Notes under the pieces: generated by a model | Seen by the model: the letters and a program-made list of their open reading frames with translations, nothing else | Told to the model about the DNA's origin: nothing | Database searches by the model: none | Source of the DNA: Micromonospora humi | GTDB lineage: Bacteria; Actinomycetota; Actinomycetes; Mycobacteriales; Micromonosporaceae | Length of the DNA: 64,000 bases | Assembly: GCF_900090105.1 (NCBI RefSeq) | Contig: NZ_FMDM01000014.1 | Span: 62,001 to 126,000 of the forward strand | Reading direction: 5' to 3' | Program-made: the position numbers and the translations under genes | Shown here: positions 25,085 through 32,908 of the stretch, one piece after another | Position numbering within the stretch: position 1 is the stretch's first letter | How the letters are laid out: each line of letters starts with the position of its first letter

Positions 25085-25116
25085 TTGACGCTCACGCCCT
25101 CTGAAAGTAAGTTTCA
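25085..25116 (+). promoter_or_regulatory. murR promoter with overlapping operator
   Basis: TTGACG (25085-25090), 17-bp spacer, TAAGTT (25108-25113). The 15-bp inverted repeat TGAAAGTAAGTTTCA (25102-25116) covers the -10, so a bound repressor would block initiation. The predicted start of transcription is at or next to the GTG start codon 25120, making the message leaderless. MurR is the likely binder (autoregulation). Confidence 0.75.
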
Positions 25117-25119
25117 TCC

Positions 25120-26034
25120 GTGGCGAAGAGTCCGAAGATTTCTGCGAGTCACGAGCCCGGTGGACTGATCGTCCACATCAGCGGGCTCCTGCCCTCGCTG
25201 TCCCCGGCCGAGCAGCGGGTGGCCCGGCTGGTCGTCGCCGATCCGGCGGACGCGGCCCGGCGCACCATCACCGACCTCGCCACCGCCGCGGAGACATCCG
25301 AGGCGACAGTGATCCGGTTCTGCCGCTCGGTCGGCATGGACGGTTATCCCCAGCTGCGCATCCGGCTCGCCGCCGAGGCCGCCCGCCGGGTCGAGCCACC
25401 GGACGCCCGGGTGGTGGGCGGCGACATCCCGCCCGGCGCCGACCTGGCCCAGATCATCGCCACCATCGCGTTCAACGACGCGCGGGCGGTCGAGGAAACC
25501 GCCGAGCAGCTCGACCCGGCGGTCTGCGAGCAGGTGGTCGAGGCGATCGGCGCGGCCGGCCGGATCGACGTCTACGGGGCCGGCGCGAGCGGCTTCGTCG
25601 CCTCCGACTTCCAGCAGAAGTTGCACCGCATCGGCCGTATCGCCTTCTACTTCCCGGACGTGCACACCGCGCTCACCTCGGCCGCGCTCCTGGGCCGGGG
25701 CGACGTCGCGGTCGGCATCTCGCACACCGGCACCACCTCCGACGTCATCGAGGTCCTGGAGCAGGCCCGGGCGCGCGGGGCCACCACGGTGGCGCTGACC
25801 AACTTCCCCCGCTCGCCGATCACCGAGGTCGCCGACCACGTGCTCACCACCGCGGCCCGCGAGACGACCTACCGGTCCGGCGCCACGGCGAGCCGGCTGG
25901 CCCAGCTCACCGTGGTCGACTGCCTCTTCGTCGGGGTGGCCGCCCGCAGCCGGGCCCGGACGAAGAAGGCCCTGGAGGCCACCGCCGAGGCGGTCCGGTC
26001 GCGCCGGGTCGGCCCCGGCCGGAGGCGGGCATGA
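25120..26034 (+). CDS. MurR/RpiR-family regulator of MurNAc-6-P use
   Basis: 304 residues: an N-terminal RpiR helix-turn-helix (RTITDLATAAETSEATVIRFCRSVG split across the helix pair) and a SIS sugar-phosphate domain (IDVYGAGASGFVASDFQQK, VGISHTGTTSDVIEVLEQA). RpiR proteins sense sugar phosphates; coupling to murQ points to MurNAc-6-phosphate or GlcNAc-6-P. Translationally coupled to murQ by an ATGA overlap. Promoter and palindrome directly upstream suggest autorepression. Confidence 0.9.
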   Translation: MAKSPKISASHEPGGLIVHISGLLPSLSPAEQRVARLVVADPADAARRTITDLATAAETSEATVIRFCRSVGMDGYPQLRIRLAAEAARRVEPPDARVVGGDIPPGADLAQIIATIAFNDARAVEETAEQLDPAVCEQVVEAIGAAGRIDVYGAGASGFVASDFQQKLHRIGRIAFYFPDVHTALTSAALLGRGDVAVGISHTGTTSDVIEVLEQARARGATTVALTNFPRSPITEVADHVLTTAARETTYRSGATASRLAQLTVVDCLFVGVAARSRARTKKALEATAEAVRSRRVGPGRRRA

Positions 26035-26978
26035 CGGCGGGCCGGGTGGAGCGCGACGAGGTCGCCGCGGTCCGTCCGGTGGTACGCGTCGGCGCGCCGA
26101 CCGAGCGACGCAACCCGCAGAGCGTCGACCTCGACCTGATGTCGACCCGGGACGTGCTCACCGTCATCAACGAGGCCGACCGGCGGGTGCCGGCGGCGGT
26201 CGCCGCCGTGCTCGACGAGATCGCCGAGACCGTCGACCTGGCCGTGGCCGCGCTGCGCGGCGGGCGCCGGGTGCACTACTTCGGCGCCGGCACGTCCGGC
26301 CGCCTCGGCGTCCTGGACGCCGCCGAGCTGGCCCCGACGTTCAACTCGCCGCGGCACTGGTTCTGCGCGCACCTGGCGGGCGGGCCGGAGGCCATGTGGC
26401 GGGCCGTCGAGGACGCCGAGGACGACGAGCGTGGCGGCGCCGCGGAGGCCACCGAGTGCGTGCGTCCCGGCGACCTGGTGGTCGGCCTGGCGGCCAGCGG
26501 GCGCACCCCGTACGTCCTCGGGGCGCTCCGCGCGTCCCGGGCGCGGGGGGCCGGGACGGTGCTGCTCTGCGCCAATCCGGAGGCCGAGGCCGCCGGATCG
26601 GTCGACGTGTTCATCGGGGTGGACACCGGACCCGAGGTGGTGACCGGGTCGACCCGGATGAAGGCCGGCACCGCGCAGAAGCTGGTGCTCAACACGTTCT
26701 CCACGGCCGTGATGGTGCGCCTCGGCCGGGTCTACTCGAACCTCATGATCGACATGGTGGCCACCAACGCGAAGCTGCGCGGCCGGATGATCTCGATCCT
26801 GATGGAGGCCACCGGGTGCGCCGAGGAGGTTTGCCGGGTCGCCCTCCAGCAGGCCGACGGCGACCTCAAGACCGCCCTCGTCGCGCTGGTCTCCGGCGCC
26901 GAGGTGCCCGCCGCCCGGGCCGCGCTGGCCCGCTCCGCCGACCAGGTACGCGGCGCCCTGGCCCTGCTCGCCTCCTGA
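26031..26978 (+). CDS. murQ: N-acetylmuramic acid 6-phosphate etherase
   Basis: Cleaves the lactyl ether of MurNAc-6-phosphate to GlcNAc-6-phosphate and lactate during cell-wall recycling. 315 residues with family signatures: ERRNPQSVDLDLMSTRDVL, the SIS sugar-binding strand VHYFGAGTSGRLGVLDAAEL, LVVGLAASGRTPYVLGAL, GPEVVTGSTRMKAGTAQK and SNLMIDMVATNAKLRGR. ATG overlaps the murR stop. No phosphotransferase or MurNAc importer is in the window. Confidence 0.96.
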   Translation: MTAGRVERDEVAAVRPVVRVGAPTERRNPQSVDLDLMSTRDVLTVINEADRRVPAAVAAVLDEIAETVDLAVAALRGGRRVHYFGAGTSGRLGVLDAAELAPTFNSPRHWFCAHLAGGPEAMWRAVEDAEDDERGGAAEATECVRPGDLVVGLAASGRTPYVLGALRASRARGAGTVLLCANPEAEAAGSVDVFIGVDTGPEVVTGSTRMKAGTAQKLVLNTFSTAVMVRLGRVYSNLMIDMVATNAKLRGRMISILMEATGCAEEVCRVALQQADGDLKTALVALVSGAEVPAARAALARSADQVRGALALLAS

Positions 26979-26991
26979 GTTCCGCACGTTC

Positions 26992-27020
26992 CACCCGCCG
27001 GCGCATCCGCCCGGCGGGTG
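26992..27020 (+). terminator. Terminator after murQ
   Basis: A perfect 10-bp stem (26992-27001 with 27011-27020) and a 9-base loop begin 13 bases after the murQ stop codon. Confidence 0.75.
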
Positions 27021-27421
27021 CGACGCGTATCACGTGGCGGGAGGGGACGGCTCTCCCCGTGCGGATTGTTCAACCAGGCGGAGGGTAATCCTTCCCCGTG
27101 GCTGAACCGACCGGTCCGCTCCGCGCGTATCTCGCAGTGACCAGGATCGCAAAGGCACGGTGACGCGGCTCGCTGTGTTCATGGAACACGCAATGGTGCC
27201 ATTCCATGGGCGGGCGGCGAATCCGCTGCTCCGGGCCCCGTTCACCAGGGCGTCCGCGGGCTGCCCGAGCAGGGGTCCTGACAGGAAACATGGACCGGGC
27301 TCTCAGCTACTACTCAGGCATTCGTGACAGTTTCGACTCACGGCATGGAATCCCCGACACGTCACATCTGTTGTGTAGGTGTCAGCACCTACGGGCACAG
27401 CGGAAGTTACGGGGAGGGCTG
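27021..27421 (+). promoter_or_regulatory. Long leader/upstream region of the sigma factor gene
   Basis: About 400 bases without a convincing gene. Near its end is a 7-bp hairpin GTAGGTG-TCAG-CACCTAC (27375-27392), 20 bases before the GGGGAGGG ribosome site. An outer inverted pair ATGGAA/TTCCAT brackets 27180-27208. A 21-codon frame from GTG 27099 exists but has no supporting feature. The region is less G+C-rich than its neighbours and probably carries the promoter(s) and a structured 5' UTR. Confidence 0.4.
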
Positions 27422-28423
27422 ATGAACGTGGGGATGGCAAGGAACCGGGCAACCGGCGCGAGCGAGGGGACCGTGGCAATCGTGGACAAGAAGATCGGCA
27501 TGCGTACCGACGAGGTCGCCGAGGAGCGGGACCTGGTCGGCGTCTACCTGCACGAGATCTCCCGGACGCCGCTGCTGGACGCCGCCCGGGAGGTCGATCT
27601 CTCCAAGGCGATCGAGGGGGGCCTCTACGCTGAGCACCTGCTCGAGCAGGAGCGCGTCCCCGACGGGGTCACCCGGGAGGAGCTGGAGCGCGTCGTCGCC
27701 GACGGTGAGCGGGCGAAGGACCTCTTCATCCGCGCCAACCTGCGGCTGGTCGTCTCCATCGCCCGGCGCTACGTGCGCTCCGGTATGCCCATGCTGGACC
27801 TGATCCAGGAGGGCAACACCGGCCTGGTCCGGGCGGTCGAGAAGTTCGACTACGAGCGGGGCTTCAAGTTCTCCACCTACGCGACCTGGTGGATCCGCCA
27901 GGCCATCAGCCGGGCGATCGCCCAGCAGGAGCGGACCGTCCGGCTGCCCGTGCACCTGGTGGAGGACGTCAACCGGATGCGCAACGTGGCCCGGCAGCTC
28001 ACCCGCGAGCTGGGCGCCGACCCCGAGCCGGAGCAGATCGCGGCCTCGCTCGGCGTCACCGTCGAGCGGGTCAACGAGCTGCGCCGCTGGTCGCAGGACA
28101 CCGTCTCGCTGGACACCCCGGTGGGCGACGACGGCGACACCAACCTCGGTGACCTGGTCGCCGACAGCGACGCGCCGTCGCCGGAGGAGATCGTGCTCAC
28201 CGGCCTGGAGCGGCAGCGGATCGAGGGCCTGCTCAACCACCTCGACGACCGGTCGGCGGGCATCATGCGGGCCCGCTACGGCCTGGAGGACGGGCGGGAG
28301 CACTCGCTCACCGAGGTCGCGTCCCGGTTCTCGCTCTCCCGGGAGCGGATCCGCCAGCTGGAGATCCAGGCCCTCGGCCGGCTCCGCGAGCTGGCCCGCG
28401 CCGAGGGGCTGCAGGCGGCCTGA
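27422..28423 (+). CDS. RNA polymerase sigma factor, group 2 (HrdB/SigA-like)
   Basis: 333 residues. Region 1.2 (DLVGVYLHEISRTPLLDAA), region 2 with the core-binding and -10 helices (NLRLVVSIARRYVRSGMPML, YERGFKFSTYATWWIRQAIS), region 3 and region 4 helix-turn-helix (FSLSRERIRQLEIQALGRL) are all intact. The long acidic region 1.1 of a primary sigma factor is missing, so this is a non-essential group 2 factor recognising promoters similar to those of the housekeeping sigma. ATG 27422 follows GGGGAGGG; ATG 27434 is an alternative. A long 5' region suggests post-transcriptional or multi-promoter control. Monocistronic, with a very strong terminator. Confidence 0.94.
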   Translation: MNVGMARNRATGASEGTVAIVDKKIGMRTDEVAEERDLVGVYLHEISRTPLLDAAREVDLSKAIEGGLYAEHLLEQERVPDGVTREELERVVADGERAKDLFIRANLRLVVSIARRYVRSGMPMLDLIQEGNTGLVRAVEKFDYERGFKFSTYATWWIRQAISRAIAQQERTVRLPVHLVEDVNRMRNVARQLTRELGADPEPEQIAASLGVTVERVNELRRWSQDTVSLDTPVGDDGDTNLGDLVADSDAPSPEEIVLTGLERQRIEGLLNHLDDRSAGIMRARYGLEDGREHSLTEVASRFSLSRERIRQLEIQALGRLRELARAEGLQAA

Positions 28424-28438
28424 CCGGGTAGTGATAAA

Positions 28439-28485
28439 CGACGAAACGGCCGGCGTCCGACAGGGGGACGCCGGCCGTTTCGTCG
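28439..28485. terminator. Bidirectional terminator with 20-bp perfect stem
   Basis: 28439-28458 pairs without mismatch with 28466-28485 around a 7-base loop, in the gap between the convergent sigma factor and NlpC/P60 genes. Confidence 0.9.
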
Positions 28486-28491
28486 TCGCGG

Positions 28492-29457
28492 TCAGACCCG
28501 GCCGTAGCCGGCGATCGTCATGATGTTCATGCTCCGCTTGCTCACGTTGCGCCCCGCGCTCGGCGCGTCGATGATCTGACCACCACCGACGTAGAGCGCC
28601 ACGTGCCCGAGCCCCGAATAGAACACCAGGTCACCCGGTTGCAGCGCGCTACGGCTGATCCGGGTGGTCGCGTTCCACTGGGCCGCCGCGTTGTGCGGCA
28701 GGGACTTCCCGGCCGCCCGCCAGGAGGCCAGCGTGAGGCCGGAGCAGTCGTAGCTGCCCGGGCCCTCGGAGCCCCAGCCGTACGGCTTGCCGACCGCGCC
28801 GTAGGCGTAGCGCACCGCCACCCCGGCCTTGCCGGAGACGGCCGGCGGCTTGCCCGCCGAGTTCGCCTTGGTGGGCGCCTCGGTGGCCCGTCCGTACGCC
28901 TTACGCCGCATCTCGTAGAGACGGGACAGGTCCGACTCGATCCGCTTCTTGCCGGCGACGAGCTGCTTCGCCTGCGCCGCCTCCCGGGCCAGCGTGAGGT
29001 CGAGCTTGGACTTCTGGTCGATCAGCCGCCGCTGGTCGGCGGTGAAGCCGGTGATGGTGCGCTGCCGCTGTCGGGTGAGCTGGTCGAGCGTGCCCAGCCG
29101 CTCCGGCAGCGCGGCCGTGCCACCCGGCTCCAGCAGAGCCGCCGCGGTGCGCATGCCACCGGTCTTGTACGCCGTGGCGGCCAGCACGCCCACGTCGGCG
29201 CGGCTCCGCTCGGCCTGTTCCTGCAACGGGCCGATCCGGGCCTCCAACGCGGCCGCCTCGGCCTTGTTGGCCTTGATCTCCTCGTTGAGCTTGTTGTAGG
29301 ACTCGACGATTCGCTCCAGCTCAGTCGAGGACTTCTCGATCTGCTTCGTCAGCTCGGCGGGGGTGGGCTCGGCCCGAGCCACCGAGGCCGGGGCGAGCAG
29401 CACGGCCGAGAGGCCGGCCACCGCAAGCGAGCGGAGCAGCATCAGTAAGGACGACAA
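28492..29457 (-). CDS. Secreted NlpC/P60 peptidoglycan endopeptidase
   Basis: 321 residues. Signal peptide (RSLAVAGLSAVLLAPASVARA), a long N-terminal coiled coil (about 35-200, rich in E/K/Q/L), then the NlpC/P60 domain at about 210-321: YDCSGLTLASW with the catalytic Cys, GLGHVALYVGGG with the His, and IIDAPSAG. Similar in design to RipA/RipC and CwlO-type hydrolases, where the coiled coil is regulated by FtsX-like partners. It hydrolyses D-Glu-DAP bonds in the cell wall. TTG 29457 has GGAGAGGAG upstream; ATG 29442 is the alternative. Confidence 0.92.
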   Translation of the reverse strand: MSSLLMLLRSLAVAGLSAVLLAPASVARAEPTPAELTKQIEKSSTELERIVESYNKLNEEIKANKAEAAALEARIGPLQEQAERSRADVGVLAATAYKTGGMRTAAALLEPGGTAALPERLGTLDQLTRQRQRTITGFTADQRRLIDQKSKLDLTLAREAAQAKQLVAGKKRIESDLSRLYEMRRKAYGRATEAPTKANSAGKPPAVSGKAGVAVRYAYGAVGKPYGWGSEGPGSYDCSGLTLASWRAAGKSLPHNAAAQWNATTRISRSALQPGDLVFYSGLGHVALYVGGGQIIDAPSAGRNVSKRSMNIMTIAGYGRV

Positions 29458-29743
29458 GAGCGGAAAGCTCCTCTCCAGGGTCGGCGGAGCGCGGGGTCGC
29501 GATCCGTCGACACCGGCCCGGCGCCGTCCGGGTGGACGGCGGTCGACCGGACCGACCTGGACAACCTAACCCGTGATCGGAGTTGCCGGGAGTTCAAGGA
29601 GGGGCGAAAGTTGGCAAAGTGTCGAAAAGTGACAATGATGACGTTGACGGTCGGTGACGGTTTTCCCGGGTAGCGGGAGAGCCACACAATGGGTTGCGGA
29701 TCCGGGAATCCCACCGCGGGATCCGCGACCCCGGGAGGCCACC

Positions 29744-30226
29744 GTGCAGACCGATCGCTCCTCCGCCGCGCCCACCCTGCTCTACGCCCGGCCCGGCATC
29801 GTCGTCACCGCCGAACGCTTCACCGTCGGCCGCACCAGCTGGCCGGTCGCCGACATCACCCAGCTCCGCACCGCCCGGGGCCCGCACGACCGGCTCGCCG
29901 TCCGGGCGGTCGCCGTCTCCGCCGCGTTGATCGCGTCGGTCGGCCTGCTGCTCGGCTTCACCGGCGGCCTGGAGCGGCTCACCGCCGGGGCGTACCTCAC
30001 CCTCGGCGCGGTGGGCCTGCTGCCGCTGCTGCTCGTGCTGGTCGGCGACCGCTGGCGACCCCCGGCGCACGAGCTGTGGGGCCGCGTCCGGGGCGCCGAG
30101 GTGCTGCTGTTCAGCAGCGACGACGAGCGGCAGTTCGGCCAGGTCACCCGCGCGTTGCGCCGGGCCCGCGAGGGGGCGCGCCGGGCTGACCCGCCGGGCG
30201 CCGGCCCGTGGCGGCCGACGCGCTGA
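29744..30226 (+). CDS. DUF6232-type membrane protein
   Basis: 160 residues from GTG 29744 (GGGAGG upstream). N-terminal YARPGIVVTAERFTVGRTSWPVADITQL is followed by two membrane helices (VAVSAALIASVGLLLGF and AYLTLGAVGLLPLLLVLV) and a cytoplasmic tail with DDERQFGQVTRALRRA. This arrangement is that of actinobacterial DUF6232 proteins; function unknown. Confidence 0.75.
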   Translation: MQTDRSSAAPTLLYARPGIVVTAERFTVGRTSWPVADITQLRTARGPHDRLAVRAVAVSAALIASVGLLLGFTGGLERLTAGAYLTLGAVGLLPLLLVLVGDRWRPPAHELWGRVRGAEVLLFSSDDERQFGQVTRALRRAREGARRADPPGAGPWRPTR

Positions 30227-30233
30227 CGCGCGG

Positions 30234-30563
30234 TCAGCCGGCGACCGGCTCCGGGGTACGGGGGCGGTGCTCGGCGGCCACCCAGTGGCTCACCCGCCGC
30301 TCGGCGTAGAACGAGACGAACGGCACGGTGCCGGCCAGCATCACCAGCAGCATCCGCTTCAACGGCCAGTCGGCCCGGCGGGACAGGTCGAACGTGAGCG
30401 CCAGATAGAGCATGTAGAGCCAGCCGTGCGCGACGCCGACCACGGCCACCACGCTCGGGTTGTCGAAGCCGTACTTCAGCGGCATGCCGATCAGGACCAG
30501 CACCACCAGCGCCACGCCCACGATCCAGGCGATCACGCGGTACCGGGTAAGGGCTCCGCCCAC
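30234..30563 (-). CDS. DUF3817 membrane protein
   Basis: 109 residues, three membrane helices: YRVIAWIVGVALVVLVLIGMP, VVAVVGVAHGWLYMLYLALTF and LLVMLAGTVPFVSFYAERRV. The VAHGWLYMLYL and PFVSFYAER motifs are typical of DUF3817. Function unknown. Separated by 25 bp from the next gene on the same strand, so the two may be co-transcribed. Confidence 0.88.
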   Translation of the reverse strand: MGGALTRYRVIAWIVGVALVVLVLIGMPLKYGFDNPSVVAVVGVAHGWLYMLYLALTFDLSRRADWPLKRMLLVMLAGTVPFVSFYAERRVSHWVAAEHRPRTPEPVAG

Positions 30564-30588
30564 CGTCGTCCGTCCTTCCGCACCGGCC

Positions 30589-31038
30589 TCAGCCGGGATA
30601 GTCGCCGGGCCGGGCGCCCGGATTGGCGTTCAACCAGGAAAGATAGCGGTTGTACGCGGCAAGCTCGCCGTCGTCCGCCCCGTCCGCCGGGCGCACCGGC
30701 GTCCGGGCGACGCGCACCGGCCGGCGTACCGCCGGGGTGGCGGCGACCGGCCCGCGTACCGCCGGGGTGGCGGCGACCGGCTCGTCGCCGGCGGTCGCCG
30801 ACGGCGCCGGACCCGCCGGCCGCTCCCGCTCGGCCCGCAGGGCCTGCCGCACCTCGCGCCACCACACGAAGACCACGAAGCCGGCGAAGACCGGCCACTC
30901 GATCGCGTAGCCGAAGCTCAGCGCGTTGCCCCCGGCGGCCCGGGTGACCTGCCACCAGCCCAGCCCGAGGAAGCCCACCACCAGCACGACCATGGCCACG
31001 TGGCGGATGATCCACGCCGGTGTCCGGAGCCGCTGCAT
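30589..31038 (-). CDS. Two-helix membrane protein with tandem repeat in cytoplasmic tail
   Basis: 149 residues from ATG 31038. Two N-terminal membrane helices (IIRHVAMVVLVVGFLGLGWW and IEWPVFAGFVVFVWWREV), then a Pro/Ala/Arg-rich tail with a perfect 10-residue duplication (VAATPAVRxP twice) and the conserved end ELAAYNRYLSWLNANPG. The C-terminal motif and helices recur in uncharacterised actinobacterial proteins. Function unknown; probably co-transcribed with the DUF3817 gene. Confidence 0.75.
   Translation of the reverse strand: MQRLRTPAWIIRHVAMVVLVVGFLGLGWWQVTRAAGGNALSFGYAIEWPVFAGFVVFVWWREVRQALRAERERPAGPAPSATAGDEPVAATPAVRGPVAATPAVRRPVRVARTPVRPADGADDGELAAYNRYLSWLNANPGARPGDYPG
30724..30780. 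repeat. 30-bp tandem duplication inside a coding gene
   Basis: A 27-base unit at 30724-30750 is repeated exactly at 30754-30780 (period 30, so in frame). It encodes the VAATPAVR duplication of the protein at 30589-31038. The exact identity suggests a recent slippage event. Confidence 0.9.
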
Positions 31039-31159
31039 GCCATCGAGGGTACCGGGGTCGCCGGCCGTCTCCGACGCGGCGTCGTAGTGCGCGGGGTTTG
31101 GTGGCATCCCGGCTGGGCATCCGTCTAGTCGCCAGCCCGAACGAGACGAGGGGGCGACG

Positions 31160-31459
31160 ATGACCGAATCGGTACGCGGGGACACCAGCCCGGAACAGCG
31201 CGTCACCGAGTGGGACGGCGACCACGCCCGCACCGGGCCCGCCGACGACGAGATGATCGGGGTGGACCCGGCCGAACTGGGCGACGAGGACCTGGTCCGG
31301 GAGATGCGGAGCCTGCACCGGACCCGGCTGGACACGCTGCGGCACGCCACCGACTCCGCGCTCGCCAACCACCTGCGCCGCACCGCCGAGCTGGAGACCG
31401 AGTACCTGGCCCGACACCCCGGCCGCGAGGTCGACCCGCACCGGCTGCGGGACGCCTGA
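31160..31459 (+). CDS. DUF6158-type small protein
   Basis: 99 residues, hydrophilic, with MIGVDPAELGDEDLVREM, LHRTRLDTLRHATDSAL and LETEYLARHPGREVDP. The pattern matches DUF6158 of actinobacteria, of unknown function. ATG 31160 follows GAGGGGG. Its TGA overlaps the ATG of the next gene, so three genes (31160-32348) look like one operon. Confidence 0.8.
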   Translation: MTESVRGDTSPEQRVTEWDGDHARTGPADDEMIGVDPAELGDEDLVREMRSLHRTRLDTLRHATDSALANHLRRTAELETEYLARHPGREVDPHRLRDA

Positions 31460-31776
31460 TGGCCAGCCACGCCGAGCGCGGCATGTCCGCGCCGCCCGAG
31501 GTGGTCTTCAACACCGCCACCGACCCGGACCGCTCCTCCGCCTGGCTGCCCGAGGAACTGCGTCGCTCCGGCGCCTGCCGGGTGGAGGTGCTCGACGCCG
31601 ACGACATGCGGGCCCGGTGGAGCACCGCCGACTGGTCGGCGGAGATCGACGTGGAACCGGCCGACGCCGGTGGTGCGCGGGTCCGGCTGGACCTGGCCGG
31701 CCCGGACCACGGGCTGGCCGACGAGATCCTGGCCAACCTCGACCGCGAGGTGGCCGACAACCTGACCGCCGGTTGA
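31459..31776 (+). CDS. SRPBCC-like protein
   Basis: 105 residues starting at ATG 31459 within the preceding stop. Sequence such as MSAPPEVVFNTATDPDRSSAWLP (start of a START/SRPBCC fold) and ending ADEILANLDREVADNL suggests a small lipid- or ligand-binding fold. Ligand unknown. Confidence 0.65.
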   Translation: MASHAERGMSAPPEVVFNTATDPDRSSAWLPEELRRSGACRVEVLDADDMRARWSTADWSAEIDVEPADAGGARVRLDLAGPDHGLADEILANLDREVADNLTAG

Positions 31777-31787
31777 GCCCGGCCGCC

Positions 31788-32348
31788 ATGACGACGAGGG
31801 AGGCCGGGTTGACCGGGAGTGGCCTGAAGCAGAAGGTGGCGCGCCTGCGCCAGGCGTACGCGCCGCACGAGCACCGACCGCTGGAGGGCTACCTGAAGGC
31901 GATGGGCACCTACGCCGGCGTGACCGCCGCGCTGGTCGGGGTGGTCCGGGCGACCGGCCGACCGGTGCCGGAGCGGCCCTCGCCCGGCGACGTGGTGCTG
32001 CTCTCGATCGCCACGCACAAGCTGAGCCGGTTGATCTCCAAGGACGCGATCACCAGCCCGTTGCGGGCGCCGTTCACCCGCTACGACCACCCGATCGGCA
32101 GCGGCGAGGTGATGGAACAGGTCCGCGACGAGGGCAGCCCCACCCGGCACGCGCTCGGTGAGCTGGTCAGCTGTCCGTTCTGCCTGGCGGTGTGGGTGGC
32201 CACCGGGCTCACCGGCGGCCTGGTGCTCGCGCCCCGGCTGACCCGGCTGGTGGCCACCGCGCTGACCGCGGTCGCCGCCTCCGACTTCCTCCAGATGGGC
32301 TACGCGGTGGCCCAGCAGGCGGCCGAGGGCGGCCACCACGAGAAGTGA
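31788..32348 (+). CDS. DUF1360 membrane protein
   Basis: 186 residues. A basic N-terminus is followed by YLKAMGTYAGVTAALVGVV, VVLLSIATHKLSRLISKDAI with the SPLRAPFTRY motif, and ELVSCPFCLAVWVATGL with the CPFC pair before the last helices. This is the DUF1360 signature. The CPFC pair could bind a metal. Third gene of the 31160-32348 operon, with a terminator just after. Confidence 0.87.
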   Translation: MTTREAGLTGSGLKQKVARLRQAYAPHEHRPLEGYLKAMGTYAGVTAALVGVVRATGRPVPERPSPGDVVLLSIATHKLSRLISKDAITSPLRAPFTRYDHPIGSGEVMEQVRDEGSPTRHALGELVSCPFCLAVWVATGLTGGLVLAPRLTRLVATALTAVAASDFLQMGYAVAQQAAEGGHHEK

Positions 32349-32357
32349 CCGCAAGAC

Positions 32358-32388
32358 GACGGGGCCGGCGCGACGCGCCGGCCCCGTC
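32358..32388. terminator. Bidirectional terminator
   Basis: A G+C-rich stem of at least 12 bp (32358-32369 with 32377-32388) between the DUF1360 gene and the convergent small gene at 32406-32609. Confidence 0.75.
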
Positions 32389-32405
32389 CTCGTTCGTCGG
32401 CCGGA

Positions 32406-32609
32406 TCAGGTGGGGGTGGTGCCGTGGTCCTCGCCGGCCCAGCCGCGCGACGTCTCCGGCTCCCGGTCGTCCTCCCCGGTGATGATGTCCCGGTCCACCG
32501 CGGTGCGGTCGTGCTCGTTGGCGAAGTCCGGCTCCGGCAGCGTGTCCACGCCCTCCGGGGGCTGGCCGAGCGCCGGCAGGTGCTCGTGCTCGGGCTCACG
32601 GTCGGTCAT
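32406..32609 (-). CDS. Small acidic hypothetical protein
   Basis: 67 residues, strongly acidic and hydrophilic (for example GVDTLPEPDFANEHDRTAVD), with no domain I recognise. Likely disordered. ATG 32609 with a weak GAGG upstream. Lies 25 bp downstream of the next small gene on the same strand. Confidence 0.6.
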   Translation of the reverse strand: MTDREPEHEHLPALGQPPEGVDTLPEPDFANEHDRTAVDRDIITGEDDREPETSRGWAGEDHGTTPT

Positions 32610-32634
32610 CTGCGTCCTCTCGTCGGCGGGGTGC

Positions 32635-32859
32635 TCAGGCGACCGTGCCGCCCAGCAGGTCGGCCACCTCGTCCACCGCGTACTCGCCCTGGGGGAGCGC
32701 GGCGATCCGGGTGAGCAGCTCCGCGGGGAGTTCCGCGGCCACCGCCCGGCGGTAGATGTCGGTCTGACTGATCCGCTCCTGGCCGTGGTAGAGGTCGTCG
32801 AGCAGGTCGTCGAGCGGCCTGGTGTCCGGCTGCTCGGTCACGGGCGCGTCATCGGTCAC
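32635..32859 (-). CDS. Small hypothetical protein, weakly DUF2795-like
   Basis: 74 residues from GTG 32859 (GGTAGGTGG upstream); GTG 32868 is an alternative. The C-terminal half RRAVAAELPAELLTRIAALP followed by GEYAVDEVADLLGG recalls DUF2795 proteins, which end with a similar LP-x-x-x-Y-x3-EV pattern. The N-terminus is acidic. Function unknown. Confidence 0.6.
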   Translation of the reverse strand: MTDDAPVTEQPDTRPLDDLLDDLYHGQERISQTDIYRRAVAAELPAELLTRIAALPQGEYAVDEVADLLGGTVA

Positions 32860-32908
32860 GCCGACCACCTACCCGACCCCGAACCGGTCAAACTCCGCCG
32901 AATGCCGC

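Noticed and set aside
24841..25095. 84-codon minus-strand frame in the SDR-murR gap
   Set aside because: Pro/Arg/Gly-rich without recognisable features or ribosome site, and overlaps the murR promoter.
27099..27164. 21-codon frame upstream of the sigma factor gene as a regulatory peptide
   Set aside because: No ribosome site, no special codon content and more than 250 bases from the sigma gene.
29458..29743. A c-di-AMP (ydaO-type) riboswitch upstream of the NlpC/P60 gene
   Set aside because: Such genes often carry one in actinobacteria, but I could not find the conserved GGGGTGAATC and CCGAA...CAGCTAACC blocks on either strand.
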